Below are positions 11,338-23,089 of a DNA stretch of 64,000 nucleotides, piece by piece. The notes below the pieces were generated by a model, which was given only the letters and a program-made list of their open reading frames with translations, was not told the DNA's origin and made no database searches. The stretch covers positions 2,356,001 through 2,420,000 of the forward strand of contig OY783214.1 of the NCBI GenBank assembly GCA_963678705.1, written 5' to 3'. This DNA is from Panorpa germanica (lineage: Eukaryota; Arthropoda; Insecta; Mecoptera; Panorpidae). The translations under genes were made by a program, and so were the position numbers. Within the stretch, counting starts at the first letter, position 1, and each line of letters opens with the position of its first letter.

Positions 11338-12732
11338 TCATCTTGTATCAAAGTCAGGATTATTAATAATGCTCAGATTATCGTTGTCTAATGCATTTAA
11401 TTTGATGCGGCTTAATGCATCTGCGTTGGTGTTTTCTAATCCTTTTTTATACTCTATTTTGTAGTCATAATCAGACAATTTGATTTTCCATCTGATTAGT
11501 TTCATGTTTGGTTCTTTGAGCGAATCAAGCCACACCAAAGGTTTATGGTCTGTGATCAGGGTAAATTTTCTTCCATATAGATATGGTCTGAAATATTTAG
11601 TTGCCCATACTAAAGCTAATAGTTCTTTTTCTATAGCTGAGTAATTCTGTTCTGATTCGTTTAGAGTTCTGGATGCGTATGCTATCGGTTTATCAGAGCC
11701 GGTATTACCTTGTGATAATATACCGCCTATTGCATAGTTGGATGCATCAGTTGTCAGTTTGAATTCTTTGCTGAAATCAGGGTATTGTAACAGGGGTGCA
11801 TTGCTCAAGATGTTTTTCATTAGTTCAAAAGATTTGACAAATTCTTCCGTGTGTGTGATTGTTGTACCTTTCTTCAAATATTTTGTCATAGGTTTGGTTA
11901 ATTTCGCGAAGTCTTGTATAAATTTGCGATAGTAACCAACGAGTCCTAAAAATGATTTTATTTCTGTCACGGTTTTTGGTATAGGAAATGTTTTGATTGC
12001 ATGTACCTTGTTAGGGTTTGGTTTAACGCCTTCTGGTGTAACGACGTGTCCCAGAAATTCCGTTTCTTTTTTGAGGAATTCAGATTTATCTATTTGAATC
12101 TTAAGATTCGCTTTTCTGAGCCTATCAAGTACATTTCTTAGTTTCTCCATGTGTTCTTGTAAGGAGGTGGAATATATAAGTATATCGTCGAGATATACAA
12201 GACATGTGTTTGGTACTAGATCTCTTAGTACATCGTCCATGACTCTTTGAAAAGTGGCTGGTGCGTCTTTGAGTCCAAACGGCATTCTAGTAAACTCATA
12301 GTGACCGTTCTCGACGTTGAATGCTGTTTTCTTTATGTCTTGTTCATCTACTTCGATCTGGTGGAATCCTGAGTCTAAGTCAAGGGTAGTGAAGTATTGA
12401 CTTCTACCTAACTTGTCTAAGATTTCAGAGATGTTGGGTATAGGGTATCTATCATCCACTGTTTTATTATTCAGGTTTCTATAATCGATCACCATTCTAA
12501 ACTTTTTCTTTCCACTGGCATCGTCTTTCTTAGGTACGATCCAGACGGGTGAAGACCAGGGTGAATTAGATGGTTTAATTATTTCGTCATTTAATAGTTT
12601 TTCAATTTGACTATGACGATTGATTGATTGATTTATGGACGTAAGGATATCTATAGTTCTTTCTATAAATAGGGTCTTCGTTGGTGGTGGTAATCTTGTG
12701 TTTAATATGATTCGTGAACCTGAGTTTTTCAT
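11338..12732 (-). pseudogene. pol: Reverse transcriptase and RNase H of pol (errantivirus-like)
   Basis: This is an RNA/DNA-dependent DNA polymerase with RNase H. It shows the RT fingers ([12 protein letters not shown]), the [10 protein letters not shown] and [14 protein letters not shown] motifs, the catalytic YLDD box near residue 180, the thumb motif [10 protein letters not shown], then RNase H from [11 protein letters not shown] (first Asp) through a conserved [10 protein letters not shown] to TDHKPL. The order and spacing match Ty3/gypsy Pol. The N-terminal end lies in a different frame from the protease: a run of TCAA-type repeats at about 12615-12635 marks the frameshift. The C-terminal end is a TGA at 11338-11340. 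Confidence 0.9.
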
Positions 12733-13215
12733 GGTTTTCTCTAAAGAGGTCAGGGTAGTTTTTTAAAAGTTCACATAGCTGATTCTTCTTTTCACGATTC
12801 ATATGTTCATTTCTTATTTGTATCTCATGTATTTGTGTGTCGCAAGCATCTTGGAAATAAATAGGTATAATAGCTTTTTCTGTAATCAATTGTTTGTTTT
12901 CAAAATCGATTTTTGCTTTTTCTGTATTTAATAGATCAGAGCCTATAAGGCCGTCATATTTTTTGTTAAATCTAAACAAATACATTTTACATTTATTTTC
13001 CGAATTAAATACTGGAAATGTTTGTACATGAGCTGCTTGGTTATGTTTAGTAGTTCCGTGTGCAGTTTTGATGGTAAAAATTTCATTTTCTATCATTTCT
13101 GGTATGGTGGTGTATGCTAATTTTGGATTTATAATCGTTCGGTTGCTGCCTGTATCTAATAAGAGTTTTATATTTAGTACTGGATCTATTATGTAAGGCA
13201 GAGAGTCATGTTGAA
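12611..13215 (-). pseudogene. pol: Aspartic protease region of pol
   Basis: A retroviral-type aspartic protease with active-site LLLDTGSNR (about 13150-13175) upstream of the first ATG, and a IGSDLL flap/dimer motif further on. It continues into the N-terminal connection of RT and runs off frame near 12611 at a short TCAA repeat. The frame is -1 relative to gag, with only about 10 bases between the last stop in this frame and the gag stop. Normal expression would therefore need ribosomal frameshifting in a very small window, or reinitiation. Confidence 0.8.
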
Positions 13216-13227
13216 TGTTATTTAGTA

Positions 13228-14331
13228 CTATATGTTATCTGTGGGTCCCAGGTGTTCGAGAAAATAATGTGTATTTTCCTCTTGGTTTTCATATGCGTAA
13301 TATTCTTCATTTTCTTCCACTCTTTCATATTCTTGCTCTTCTTCGAACTCTCCTTCTATGTTATTTAATTCTTCGGCTACATAGTTTAAGCCTGGTGTAC
13401 TAAAAGTTGGCTTCCAGTTGTTGGTCGGTCTGACCGTGGAAGTTGTATCCATAGGAGTCCAATGTTTTCGAATGGGCATTTGGGGTTTTTTGTTCCAAAC
13501 ATTCGTTTGCTTTGTTTGTTGAGATTGAGGCTTTTTAAAAGGTTGATAAGAGGTTGATGGTTCAGCTCTTTGGTTAGAATAGGGTGGTCTATTTTGTTGA
13601 GATGGGTTATAATTATTTTGGTTGGGATACCATGATTTACTTTGAGATGTTTGTTGTGGTGGATTATAATTATTTTGAGGGTGGTATGATGGTCTATATT
13701 GTGGTCTTTGGGGTGGAGCTCTCTGAGGGTGAAATTGTTTAGGTATATCACCCATCAGTTTCAGTTGTTGAATTCTATTTGTTTTTAGAGTGTCTTCTCT
13801 CATGATTATTTTTAAAATCTCCTCCATTTTAGCAATATTCTGAACTCTAAGTTGTGATCCTAATGGTTCATTAAGACCAGTCAAAAAGGCTTCTAGTGTT
13901 AAGTTATCATACAATTTTAATTTATGAGTCTTCACTGGGGGGTCTACTCCTCCAATTTGTGCTACATTATATAAATCATTTCTGATTTTGTTGCATTTGT
14001 CGTAAAAGATCATTGCAGTATCTCCTCTTTGCCGGAGTAGCATCAGTTCTCTTGTTAATGTCGTTTCCGATTTGTTTTCATTGTAGTTCGATATTAGTAT
14101 AGCTCTTAAGTCATCCCAAGTATGGGTGTTTCTATACTCTATTAATGCGTTTGCTTTTCCAACAATTTTACTTTTTATTGCAAGTAATAGTAACGCGTTG
14201 TCTGCAGCGTTTGCAGGAATATCCGGTAAAGCAAATTTCTTAATCACGTTATCACAACTTTGTAAGAACGTTGATAGTGAATTGTCTCCGTTAAATTCTT
14301 TAATGTACGATATAAATGTGTTATACGCCAT
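13228..14331 (-). CDS. gag: Gag of the errantivirus-like element
   Basis: A 367-residue structural protein. The N-terminal half is alpha-helical, of Ty3/gypsy capsid type (FNGDNSLSTFLQSCD near the start; a conserved FLTGLNEPLG at about 165). The C-terminal half is low-complexity Asn/Gln/Pro/Tyr with an acidic Glu-rich tail and no CCHC zinc knuckle. Errantivirus gags commonly lack zinc knuckles, which fits. The frame is intact, begins just inside the 5' leader and ends at the gag-pol junction. It is the first gene of the minus-strand transcription unit. Confidence 0.85.
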   Translation of the reverse strand: MAYNTFISYIKEFNGDNSLSTFLQSCDNVIKKFALPDIPANAADNALLLLAIKSKIVGKANALIEYRNTHTWDDLRAILISNYNENKSETTLTRELMLLRQRGDTAMIFYDKCNKIRNDLYNVAQIGGVDPPVKTHKLKLYDNLTLEAFLTGLNEPLGSQLRVQNIAKMEEILKIIMREDTLKTNRIQQLKLMGDIPKQFHPQRAPPQRPQYRPSYHPQNNYNPPQQTSQSKSWYPNQNNYNPSQQNRPPYSNQRAEPSTSYQPFKKPQSQQTKQTNVWNKKPQMPIRKHWTPMDTTSTVRPTNNWKPTFSTPGLNYVAEELNNIEGEFEEEQEYERVEENEEYYAYENQEENTHYFLEHLGPTDNI

Positions 14332-14672
14332 TATAATGTATATTTTTTTTTCTCAATATTCTTATATTTATGTATTATTTAATTATCAGAGGGAATAATA
14401 AAAGAAGGGATACTTGAAAATGGTACTCACATTGAGATCATTACAGCCAGTTCTAGAAGCATGATGATTCCAGGTCGTCTAGTTGTATGTCTTGTGCTCC
14501 CGTGTTCCTTTTTTATTATTTCACTCACTCACTTATTTATTTATTTTCACTTTAACTATTTATTAAGTTTAACTTTATTATTGTGTAGGTTTTCGAATTA
14601 TTAAGTTAATCCATTAAAATGGAAAAATTTACAGCGATTTGTAATTTCTTAATATCCGTACGACTGCGCCAA
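14332..14672 (-). promoter_or_regulatory. 5' leader with primer-binding site of the errantivirus-like element
   Basis: Non-coding leader between the 5' LTR and gag. One nucleotide after the LTR, the minus strand reads TGGCGCAGTCG (14661-14671), a primer-binding-site-like sequence of the kind used by 17.6/297-type elements (known for serine tRNA priming). The tRNA identity was not checked here. Confidence 0.65.
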
Positions 14673-14907
14673 TTAACTTTTGATTTACTGAAGTTAATAA
14701 AAAAAACAATTTAATTAACTTTAAACAATTATTTTATTAATATATTTATTACAAGACCTTCTGGCAATTCAGAGGTTGGAGTAAGACTGGTGGTCCGAGA
14801 TTACATGGTTACTTATATACTTACTTAATCGTAATTCTATCCCAGGATGTTTAGATTAGATAAGGGATATGTATGGGTGGCCTTTAGAGCTGGTACGCGT
14901 GGTAACA
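14673..14907 (-). repeat. 5' LTR of the errantivirus-like element
   Basis: It starts TGTTACC and ends GTTAA on the minus strand and matches 7361-7594. Differences by eye: CTAG/CTGG, TAACTT/TTACTT, ATATTT/ATGTTT, one inserted A and a C/T near the start. Confidence 0.9.
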
Positions 14908-14960
14908 GTAGAAGTGAATCTTGAGTATTATTATTACATTTTAATCAGATATAATTCCAA

Positions 14961-17363
14961 ATGTCGAATCCTCTAAAACCGGAAAAATTTCAAACAGATC
15001 CAAATTCAAATACTGCAACAAGAGAATGGATATATTGGTTGAAAACTTTCGAAAATGATCTGGAAACCATAGAAAATCCTGATTCATTGAAACTCCTTGT
15101 AAATCATATTTCTTTTAGTATATACGAATATATAGCTGACTGCAAAACATATGAAAATGCCATTAACGCCCTCCGACTAATTTATGAAAAACCAATAAAT
15201 GAAATTTACGCTCGACACTTACTAGCCACGAGACGGCAACAACCGAATGAAACACTGGATAAATGAAGCCTCAGTCAACTAGCAAATGATTGTAATTTTA
15301 AAGCTGTAACTTTGGAGACCAATAGGGATGAGTTTATAAGAGACAGTTTTATAAATGGTGTAATTTCTACAACTATTAGACAACGATTGTTAGAAAATAC
15401 TACCCTAACGCTACAAGTTGCCTATGATCAGGCACGAGCTATGGAAGATGCTCAACTCCATTCTCTGTTCTACGATACTCCTGTACACAATACGAATGCT
15501 GTTTTACAGGAAAACATTACTATCAAGAAACAGATGCCAGAAAATGATGTTATAGTAGCTGCCGCATCTCAAAAATGTTATTTTTGCGGGAATATTAAGC
15601 ACAACAGAAACGTTTGTCCTGCTAAAGAATCCATATGTAGAAAATGTGGAAAGGTAAGGAATTATGCAAAAGTATGTCGATCCTCCTCTACGTTATCTAA
15701 AGGAGAAACTACTTCTCCTAAACGATTATCAGCAATAACATCTGTTGCTACATGTAAACAGTTATCTCCTGCTATAACTACAATTAAGATGGATGGTATA
15801 CTAACTGACGCTTTAATAGATACTGGAAGCTCTGAAAGCTTTATCAATGCGAATTTAGCAAATCAGAGGAAACTAAAAGTTATCCCTTGTACTGGAAATG
15901 TCTACATGGCTTCTACATCATTACAGTCAAGTATATTTGGATACTGTTATGTAGAAATAGAAATGTTAGGGAATATATATAAAGGAATCAAGCTATCGGT
16001 AATGAAAGAATTATGTACCGATATTATATTAGGAAATGATTTCCTTAAGCAACATAACTCAGTGTGCATAAAATTTGGAGGGACCAAATCTGATCTAAAT
16101 ATTTGTGGATTAACTTCCATCAAGATATCTTCCCCATCATTATTCGCTAATTTGACTCCTGATTGTCGGCCAATAGCTATTAAATCAAGACGCTATAGTG
16201 AAGCTGATAAGAAATTTATCAAGGCTGAAATAGAAAAATTGCTCAAGGAAGGAATTATAGAAACTAGTGATTCTCCATGGCGAGCACAAGTTTTAGTCAC
16301 ATCTAATGAACATCACAAGAAACGCATGGTAATTGATTATTCTAGAACAATTAATCGATTCACTCTTTTAGACGCCTACCCACTACCCCAAATAGACGAA
16401 ATTGTTGGTAAGGTTGCTAAGTATAACATATTCAGTACTTTTGATTTGAAAAGCGCCTACCATCAAGTTTTAATAAAGAAAGAAGAAAGAAAGTATACGG
16501 CATTCGAGGCTTGCAATAATCTATACCAATTTCGTCGCATACCTTTTGGAGTAACTAATGGTGTAGCCAGTTTTCAAAGAACTATTGATAAGATAATACA
16601 AGCAGAAAATCTTAAAGATAGTTACGCTTACATTGACGATGTAACTGTTTGTGGACATACTCAGGAAGAACATGATAAAAATTTACAGAAATTTCTTAAT
16701 GCAGCAAAGAAATTTGGCATAACATTAAATGAAGAGAAATGTACTTACGCCGTAACTACAATCAATCTATTAGGATATACTATAACAAATAAAACGATTA
16801 AACCGGATTCTGATCGACTTAAACCCTTAGAAAAGTTACAACCTCCTTTAGATATAGCATCATTACGTAGGATTATTGGATTATTTGCATATTACTCTAA
16901 GTGGATACCTAATTTTTCAAAGAAAATTCAGCCATTAGTACAAAATAAATCTTTCCCAATGACTCCTGACCTAATAGAAGCTTTCAAAAATTTGAAAAAT
17001 GATGTTAGGAACTCTTTAGTGATGGCTACAGAAGATAACGTTCCCTTTGTTGTAGAAACTGACGCTGCTGATAAAGCTATCGCTGCTACACTAAACCAGT
17101 CTGGAAGACCAATTGCTTTCTTTTCAAGAACATTGTCAGCAAGTGAGAGAAGACATTCAGCAATTGAAAAAGAAGCATATGCTATCGTTGAATCATTAAG
17201 GAAATGGAGACATTATCTTATAGGAAATCGATTTCAATTAGTTACTGACCAAAAGTCAGTATCATTTATGTTTAATAATAAAAGGGCTGGTAAAATTAAA
17301 AATGATAATTACTATCAATTCAGTTCTATAATGGATGTATTTTTTTTAAATATTTATTTTTAG
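14961..17363 (+). pseudogene. Truncated Ty3/gypsy gag-pol (zinc-knuckle gag, protease, RT, partial RNase H)
   Basis: A single gag-pol frame interrupted by one in-frame TGA at 15264-15266 and truncated at the 3' end. In order it shows: gag; a CCHC knuckle (CYFCGNIKHNRNVC) and a second with Tyr in place of His (CRKCGKVRNYAKVC); the protease site ALIDTGSSES; RT with YPLPQIDEI, FDLKSAYHQ, FGVTNGVASFQR and the YIDD box; then RNase H starting VVETDAADKA and the TDQKSV region. The frame degenerates after about 17320, in late RNase H, and integrase and the 3' LTR are missing. It belongs to a lineage distinct from the errantivirus beside it, with fused gag-pol and zinc knuckles. The 5' region probably continues at 7209-7360. 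Confidence 0.88.
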
Positions 17364-19936
17364 TGCATCAACTTTAAAAAGTTATTAGCACTAAAAAAAA
17401 ATGTATACACATATAAACATTTGCTATACATAATTCATAACTTATTATTTACAACTAATAAACATACTTGAGAAAAAGAGATTGAACTCTGCCTACAAAC
17501 GCAACATATATCATTCCAATTCTGCTACTGAATGTATTTTGAACATGTCCAACACATAGAGAACTATTTTACTTCTATTTTATATTCAACATGCAAAATA
17601 TCATTGTCGTACCTCTATATTGTTCTTATATTCGGTTTATCACCTCCTACCCTAATGTTACACTTAGGTAATGTAATTTTTTTTAATTTTCGTTATTAAT
17701 ATATCAATCTGTATCTGCATACTATATTTCAGTTTTGTATTTATATTATAGCATTATTGCTAAAAATAATTTCCGCCACTAAACTAAATTTGTCAAAGTA
17801 TCAATTTTGGTTGTACTTAAGACACATATACTAAATAATAGCTTTTATCCCCATATATTTTAAGTTTCCTGTCTTTGGTTTCCGGCGCCAACCCCCACTG
17901 GAAATTTGCAGTTTTCTATGCTTTGCCTTTAATGACCATCTACCAACGTCTCAAATTTTAACGTTCTAAATTTGTTGTGACCTTGTCCCCAAAAATTCGC
18001 GCCGCTACTTAATAAAAACTTTGTTGTCTCAATTATTGGTAAATATGCACAATATGTGTTTTAAAACATACCCCAAGTTGCAATTATTTTTATTTAATAT
18101 TTTTGGCTTTTACCGTCTCAAGTCTTGCTGCCACTGGAAATTTAGAGTTTTTAATATTTATTCATTAATTACTGTTTACAGCGAGCCTACATACTATATT
18201 TCAACGTTGGAACTCTATTCTAACATTACCCCAAAAAATCACTTTTAATCCCTTTGCACCGCCACCCACATTTCAAACACAACGACTCATCTCTTCCAGA
18301 GCAGCTACCTTCTACCGCCACTACTTCAAGGGCTACCCCTACTTAACGTACTGACCCCACGCGCCTCCATTCCCCTCGCTGAAGCACTTCCAATTCGATA
18401 CCACAACCATTCATTTACATAATTAATGCTGCACTGTAAACCTACATTCCATTTTTCATATTTATATTAACGATATAATATTAGTCTCCTCATTTACCCT
18501 CGCTACTGAAGTAAAGTTGTCAAATTTTAGTCATAGAAATTTATTTCGCTCGTTCTAAATATTCTCACTACCATTTATATATGACCGTTTATAGTGACTT
18601 TCTACATACTAAATTTCAAAATTGTACTCTATTGCAAAGCTGTTCTTGCCATCACTTGCCCCAAATTGGCGCCGCTATTGAGGTTAATTTTTCTTTTGCA
18701 AATATGGCAAATATGCAGATACATAGTTTTCTACTCCTCTACTTCTCTTCCTCCAGTCCATTTCGTAGCACTTTGCCTACAATCGCACCAGATATCAATC
18801 CAAATCTGCTACTAGATGAAATTTGAATATCTAACATATAGACAACAATTTTCTCCTATTGAGTATTCTACATGCAAAATATCACTTTTGTACCCCTACA
18901 TTGTTATAACACTTGGATTATCACCCCCTGCTCTAATACTACACATAATTAGTTGTATACATTGTAGTTTCTTTATATTATCGTTATGAATATGTCAATC
19001 TATATCTGCATACTAAATTTCAGCTTTGTATTTATATTTTAGCATTAGTACCCCCACATACCTCCGCTACTAAACAAGTTTGTCAAATTTTAGCACAGGG
19101 ATCTATTTTGTTTGTATCTAAGAACATATATTCTGAACTATAGCCTTTCATCATCTATATATTTCATATTTCTGGTTTTTGGCCCCCAGTGCCTGCCGCC
19201 TCTGGAAAGTTACAGTTTTCTATAGTTTGTCTTTAATGACACTCTATATAAGGCCCACGTTCCAAATATCAACTTCTAGCTCTGTTTCGACATTGCCCCC
19301 AAAAAATCACGCCGGTACTGAATTAAAATTTTGGTAATTTAATTATTGGCAAACATGCGCAATTAGTGTCTCAATACATACCTTAAGTTTCAATACTACT
19401 TTTTCAATATTTCTGGCTTTTGCTGTCTCAACTCCCGCCGCCACTGGAAATTTGGGGCTTTTAATTTGTTTTCTTTAATTACTGTCTACAGCGAGCTTAC
19501 ATATTAAATTTGAACAACGTCCTAACTCTTTTCTAACATTGCCCCCAGAAATTCGCGCCGCTACTGAACTCAAGTTTCAAATTTCCAACTATTAAAAAAT
19601 GTGCACAATTATGATCTCAATACACACACTAAATTTCAGTTTTCTATCTTTTCTAGTTCGTCAGATATTTGCAAAAGTATTTTTTTGAATTTTCCAGTTT
19701 TTCCAAAATTACGGGTTTCCAGGAAATTCAGGGAAAAATTCAGGGACGTAGAAAGTCTTAGAAATTCGTCCTTTACATAATATTAAAATTTAAAAAACTT
19801 TGTAGGCGTTGTTTAGAAGATACCATATACGATTTTGTTACCGGAAATATATATATATATATATATATAAATATCTATGAGTTCTAATGAGTTTTCCATT
19901 TTAAATTGGAACATTACGAACATTATAATAGTAAGA
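17364..19936 (-). mobile_element. Helitron-like block, reverse orientation, continuation to its 5' end
   Basis: After the truncated retroelement the reverse-complemented GTAGCGGCG modules resume (near 18000, 18670, 19557). The block ends at a 5' terminus reading TCTTACTATTATAATG leftwards from 19936. The segment at 17405-17480 resembles 5370-5450, so the repeat did not simply resume where it was cut at 7208; part has been deleted or rearranged. No host coding sequence was seen. Confidence 0.5.
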
Positions 19937-21053
<1,117 letters not shown>

Positions 21054-21561
21054 AGGTACACATATTATATCTTATAACCTGAACCGCGAGATACATTTGC
21101 CTAATGTCATAACTAATATTAACTAAAGTATAAAATCAAATAATATGTAATTCAATAGCGTACTTTTAAAATAAATGTTACCTAAAAAAGTTCTGATGTT
21201 TTGCTGTGTCTTTTGATATAAATAAAGGTCCTTCGCAACTAAATTGTGCGACCACTAAGCTATTGAAAGGAACTGAGTGACATTTGGCGTTCGAGAACTT
21301 AGATACCGCCGACAGATCACATATACGCCTTAGCCAGTCTATAGGGTCCAAGCTCTACAAACAACTAGTATTGAAACAAATACATCGTTAATATGTAACA
21401 TGATAAGTACTAGTTCTCAGTCTCAACGAGTTTGCAATGTTGTAATCAACAACTTAACCACCTTGATTAGAATTCAAAATGTCTAACTATTGGAAAATGA
21501 TTTACAACCCAATTTGACTAATTTAAGCAAAAAAGATCTATTAAGCGTATTTATTTTATAG
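21054..21561. other. Intron or upstream sequence, no recognised feature
   Basis: No coding exon or known repeat is supportable. A stretch near 21230-21330 is less AT-rich than its surroundings but has stops in all frames. Confidence 0.4.
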
Positions 21562-21796
21562 ATTTGCTGCTTCTTGCCAGAGAAAACTTGGGAACATTTC
21601 GAGACAAGCATGCTTTTGCAATAGAATGGAAAGAACCTATGAAAAGAACTGGAAATATTGTTCTTCGGATCCATGCCAGCTCATTATTTAAATATGCAGC
21701 ACTTATGGGACAAATAACGGCATTTAACATCCTTTTGAAGAAGTTCGTGAATGACAGTATTGTTTTAGATATCCCAAGGCTCCCACACATAAGAAG
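21562..21796 (+). CDS. ABCA-type ABC transporter, exon A (end of second extracytoplasmic domain)
   Basis: A lipid/sterol-transporter-like full-size ABC protein of the plasma or organelle membrane. This 235-nt exon starts after TTTATAG, ends AAGAAG|GTAAAG and joins in phase to 27015. It encodes the end of the large loop before the second transmembrane domain, with an NDSIVLDIPRLP stretch resembling the conserved end of ABCA loop 2. The call rests mainly on the joined protein from all seven exons: loop, then five to six membrane segments, then a linker with the DxDLxxxxxxDPEIxxE pattern that precedes NBD2. No NBD lies in the window, so the exact ABCA member is open. Earlier exons must lie left of the window or be hidden by repeats. 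Confidence 0.75.
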
Positions 21797-22169
21797 GTAA
21801 AGATAACACAAAACCGCGTACGTTCTATCCATAAAATCAATAGGTGATGTTAATACTAACTTTGCTTTAGGCCTTAAGTTTCCGTGATCCATTAAAAATC
21901 GTTTCTGGTTCCAAGTGAGCTGAGGTAAAACTCTTAATCTTAAAAAGAATTTTAAACTTAAGACCGTGTTTTATATCTTTATTAATTAGTGAAAGTCTCG
22001 TTTAATGACTTTCTTTGTCAAGTTATCGATATGACTAATTTTTAATATTATTATATCTTATGTTTTTGCCGTAAGACACTACAATCTTCCGCCTTAATTC
22101 TATTAAATTACATTTCTTTTTATTCCCTAGTCTAGTTAATCATTTTTTCTACTTTAAAATAAACTTAAA

Positions 22170-22930
22170 CACTAATAATTCTATTTTGTTGTTACTTTCT
22201 CTGTTACTCTCTTTCCTATTTCAGCTCTGCCTTTTCTAATCTTTATTTCTTTCTTTTCTCTACCTCCGCTAATCACTTCTTCCTATCAATACCTCCCTTC
22301 AATAACTGCTTTATCTTGTTTTCAGTTTCAATTTATACTCGCATGCATGCTTAATGTGCTCCTTATTTTCTATTGCTTTCTTATATTATTTGCTAATTAT
22401 TGCTCTTTATATTCCCAGTACTTGCCTTTCTCCTCATTTCCTAATCTAGTCCAGTTCCAATATAAATTAGTACCTCTCTCTTCCATATCCTCTTGTACCT
22501 TTCATTATATTTGTTGTTATCAACTTTTGTTATTCTTTCCTACTGTTGCATTTCTCTGTCTCTGCTTCTTAGTTCTTATTCCATCCTCCTATGCCCCTTC
22601 TGTCGCCACACTATACCCTTCACAGTATTCCTTTTCGTTCTTCTCCTTACACCCTTCTTCCCACCTTCGTTATCCATTTATTTCTTCGGCTTTTATTGCT
22701 CTCCTTCCTGGCACTTGAAGTGCATCTGTCAAACACTAATACCCATTTGACGTATCTTCTTCATCATATTTTTAATATGTGCAACATCATGCTCATCATG
22801 AGTCTATCAAACATCCAAAGCGTTCTTTCTTAGATCCTTCCTGTATATTCCTATATTTTTATCGCTCGTTCTTTGCTATTTCTGGTATCTGCGCCTCTTT
22901 GCCGTTGCTTACGCCAATTTATATTACTAA
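22170..22930 (-). pseudogene. LINE ORF2 3' fragment, decayed
   Basis: The minus strand is purine-rich. Short stretches (LWMFDRLMMSMML, then RYVKWVLVFDRCT) match the C-terminal part of the LINE also present at 30750-30930 (LWMFDRMIISMMM, RYIKWILGLDRCT). There are many stops. The long CT-rich + strand frames here are its antisense. Confidence 0.65.
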
Positions 22931-23089
22931 TGGCGCATGTTGATGCAAATGCATCTAAATATCTAAATTATATATAATTAAATATATATAATTAGATATA
23001 ATTAAATATCTATATTAAATTATATACTAAATTTTCTAAACTGAAATTAAAGCACGAATTTGACAAATAATAATTTAAAATGTAAATTA

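Larger units (their letters stand above)
7361..14907 (-). mobile_element. Ty3/gypsy errantivirus-like LTR retrotransposon with gag, pol and env
   Basis: Two near-identical LTRs of 234 and 235 bp bound gag, protease, reverse transcriptase/RNase H, integrase and env, all on the minus strand. This is the gene order of insect errantiviruses (gypsy, 17.6 and 297 group). A purine tract abuts the 3' LTR and a TGGCGCAGTCG primer-binding-like site follows the 5' LTR. The LTRs differ at only about six positions by eye, so the insertion is fairly young. Pol is nevertheless interrupted by one frameshift and two in-frame TGA codons, so this copy cannot make an intact Pol. No clear target-site duplication is visible: the flanks end TAAAT and begin GTAGA. 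Confidence 0.9.

Noticed and set aside
7653-11464. Several + strand frames of 60-147 codons
   Set aside because: Shadows of the minus-strand errantivirus env, integrase and RT genes.
21551-21892. Minus-strand frame of 113 codons over ABCA exon A
   Set aside because: It lies opposite a spliced exon whose phase fits the next exon, and has no recognisable motif.
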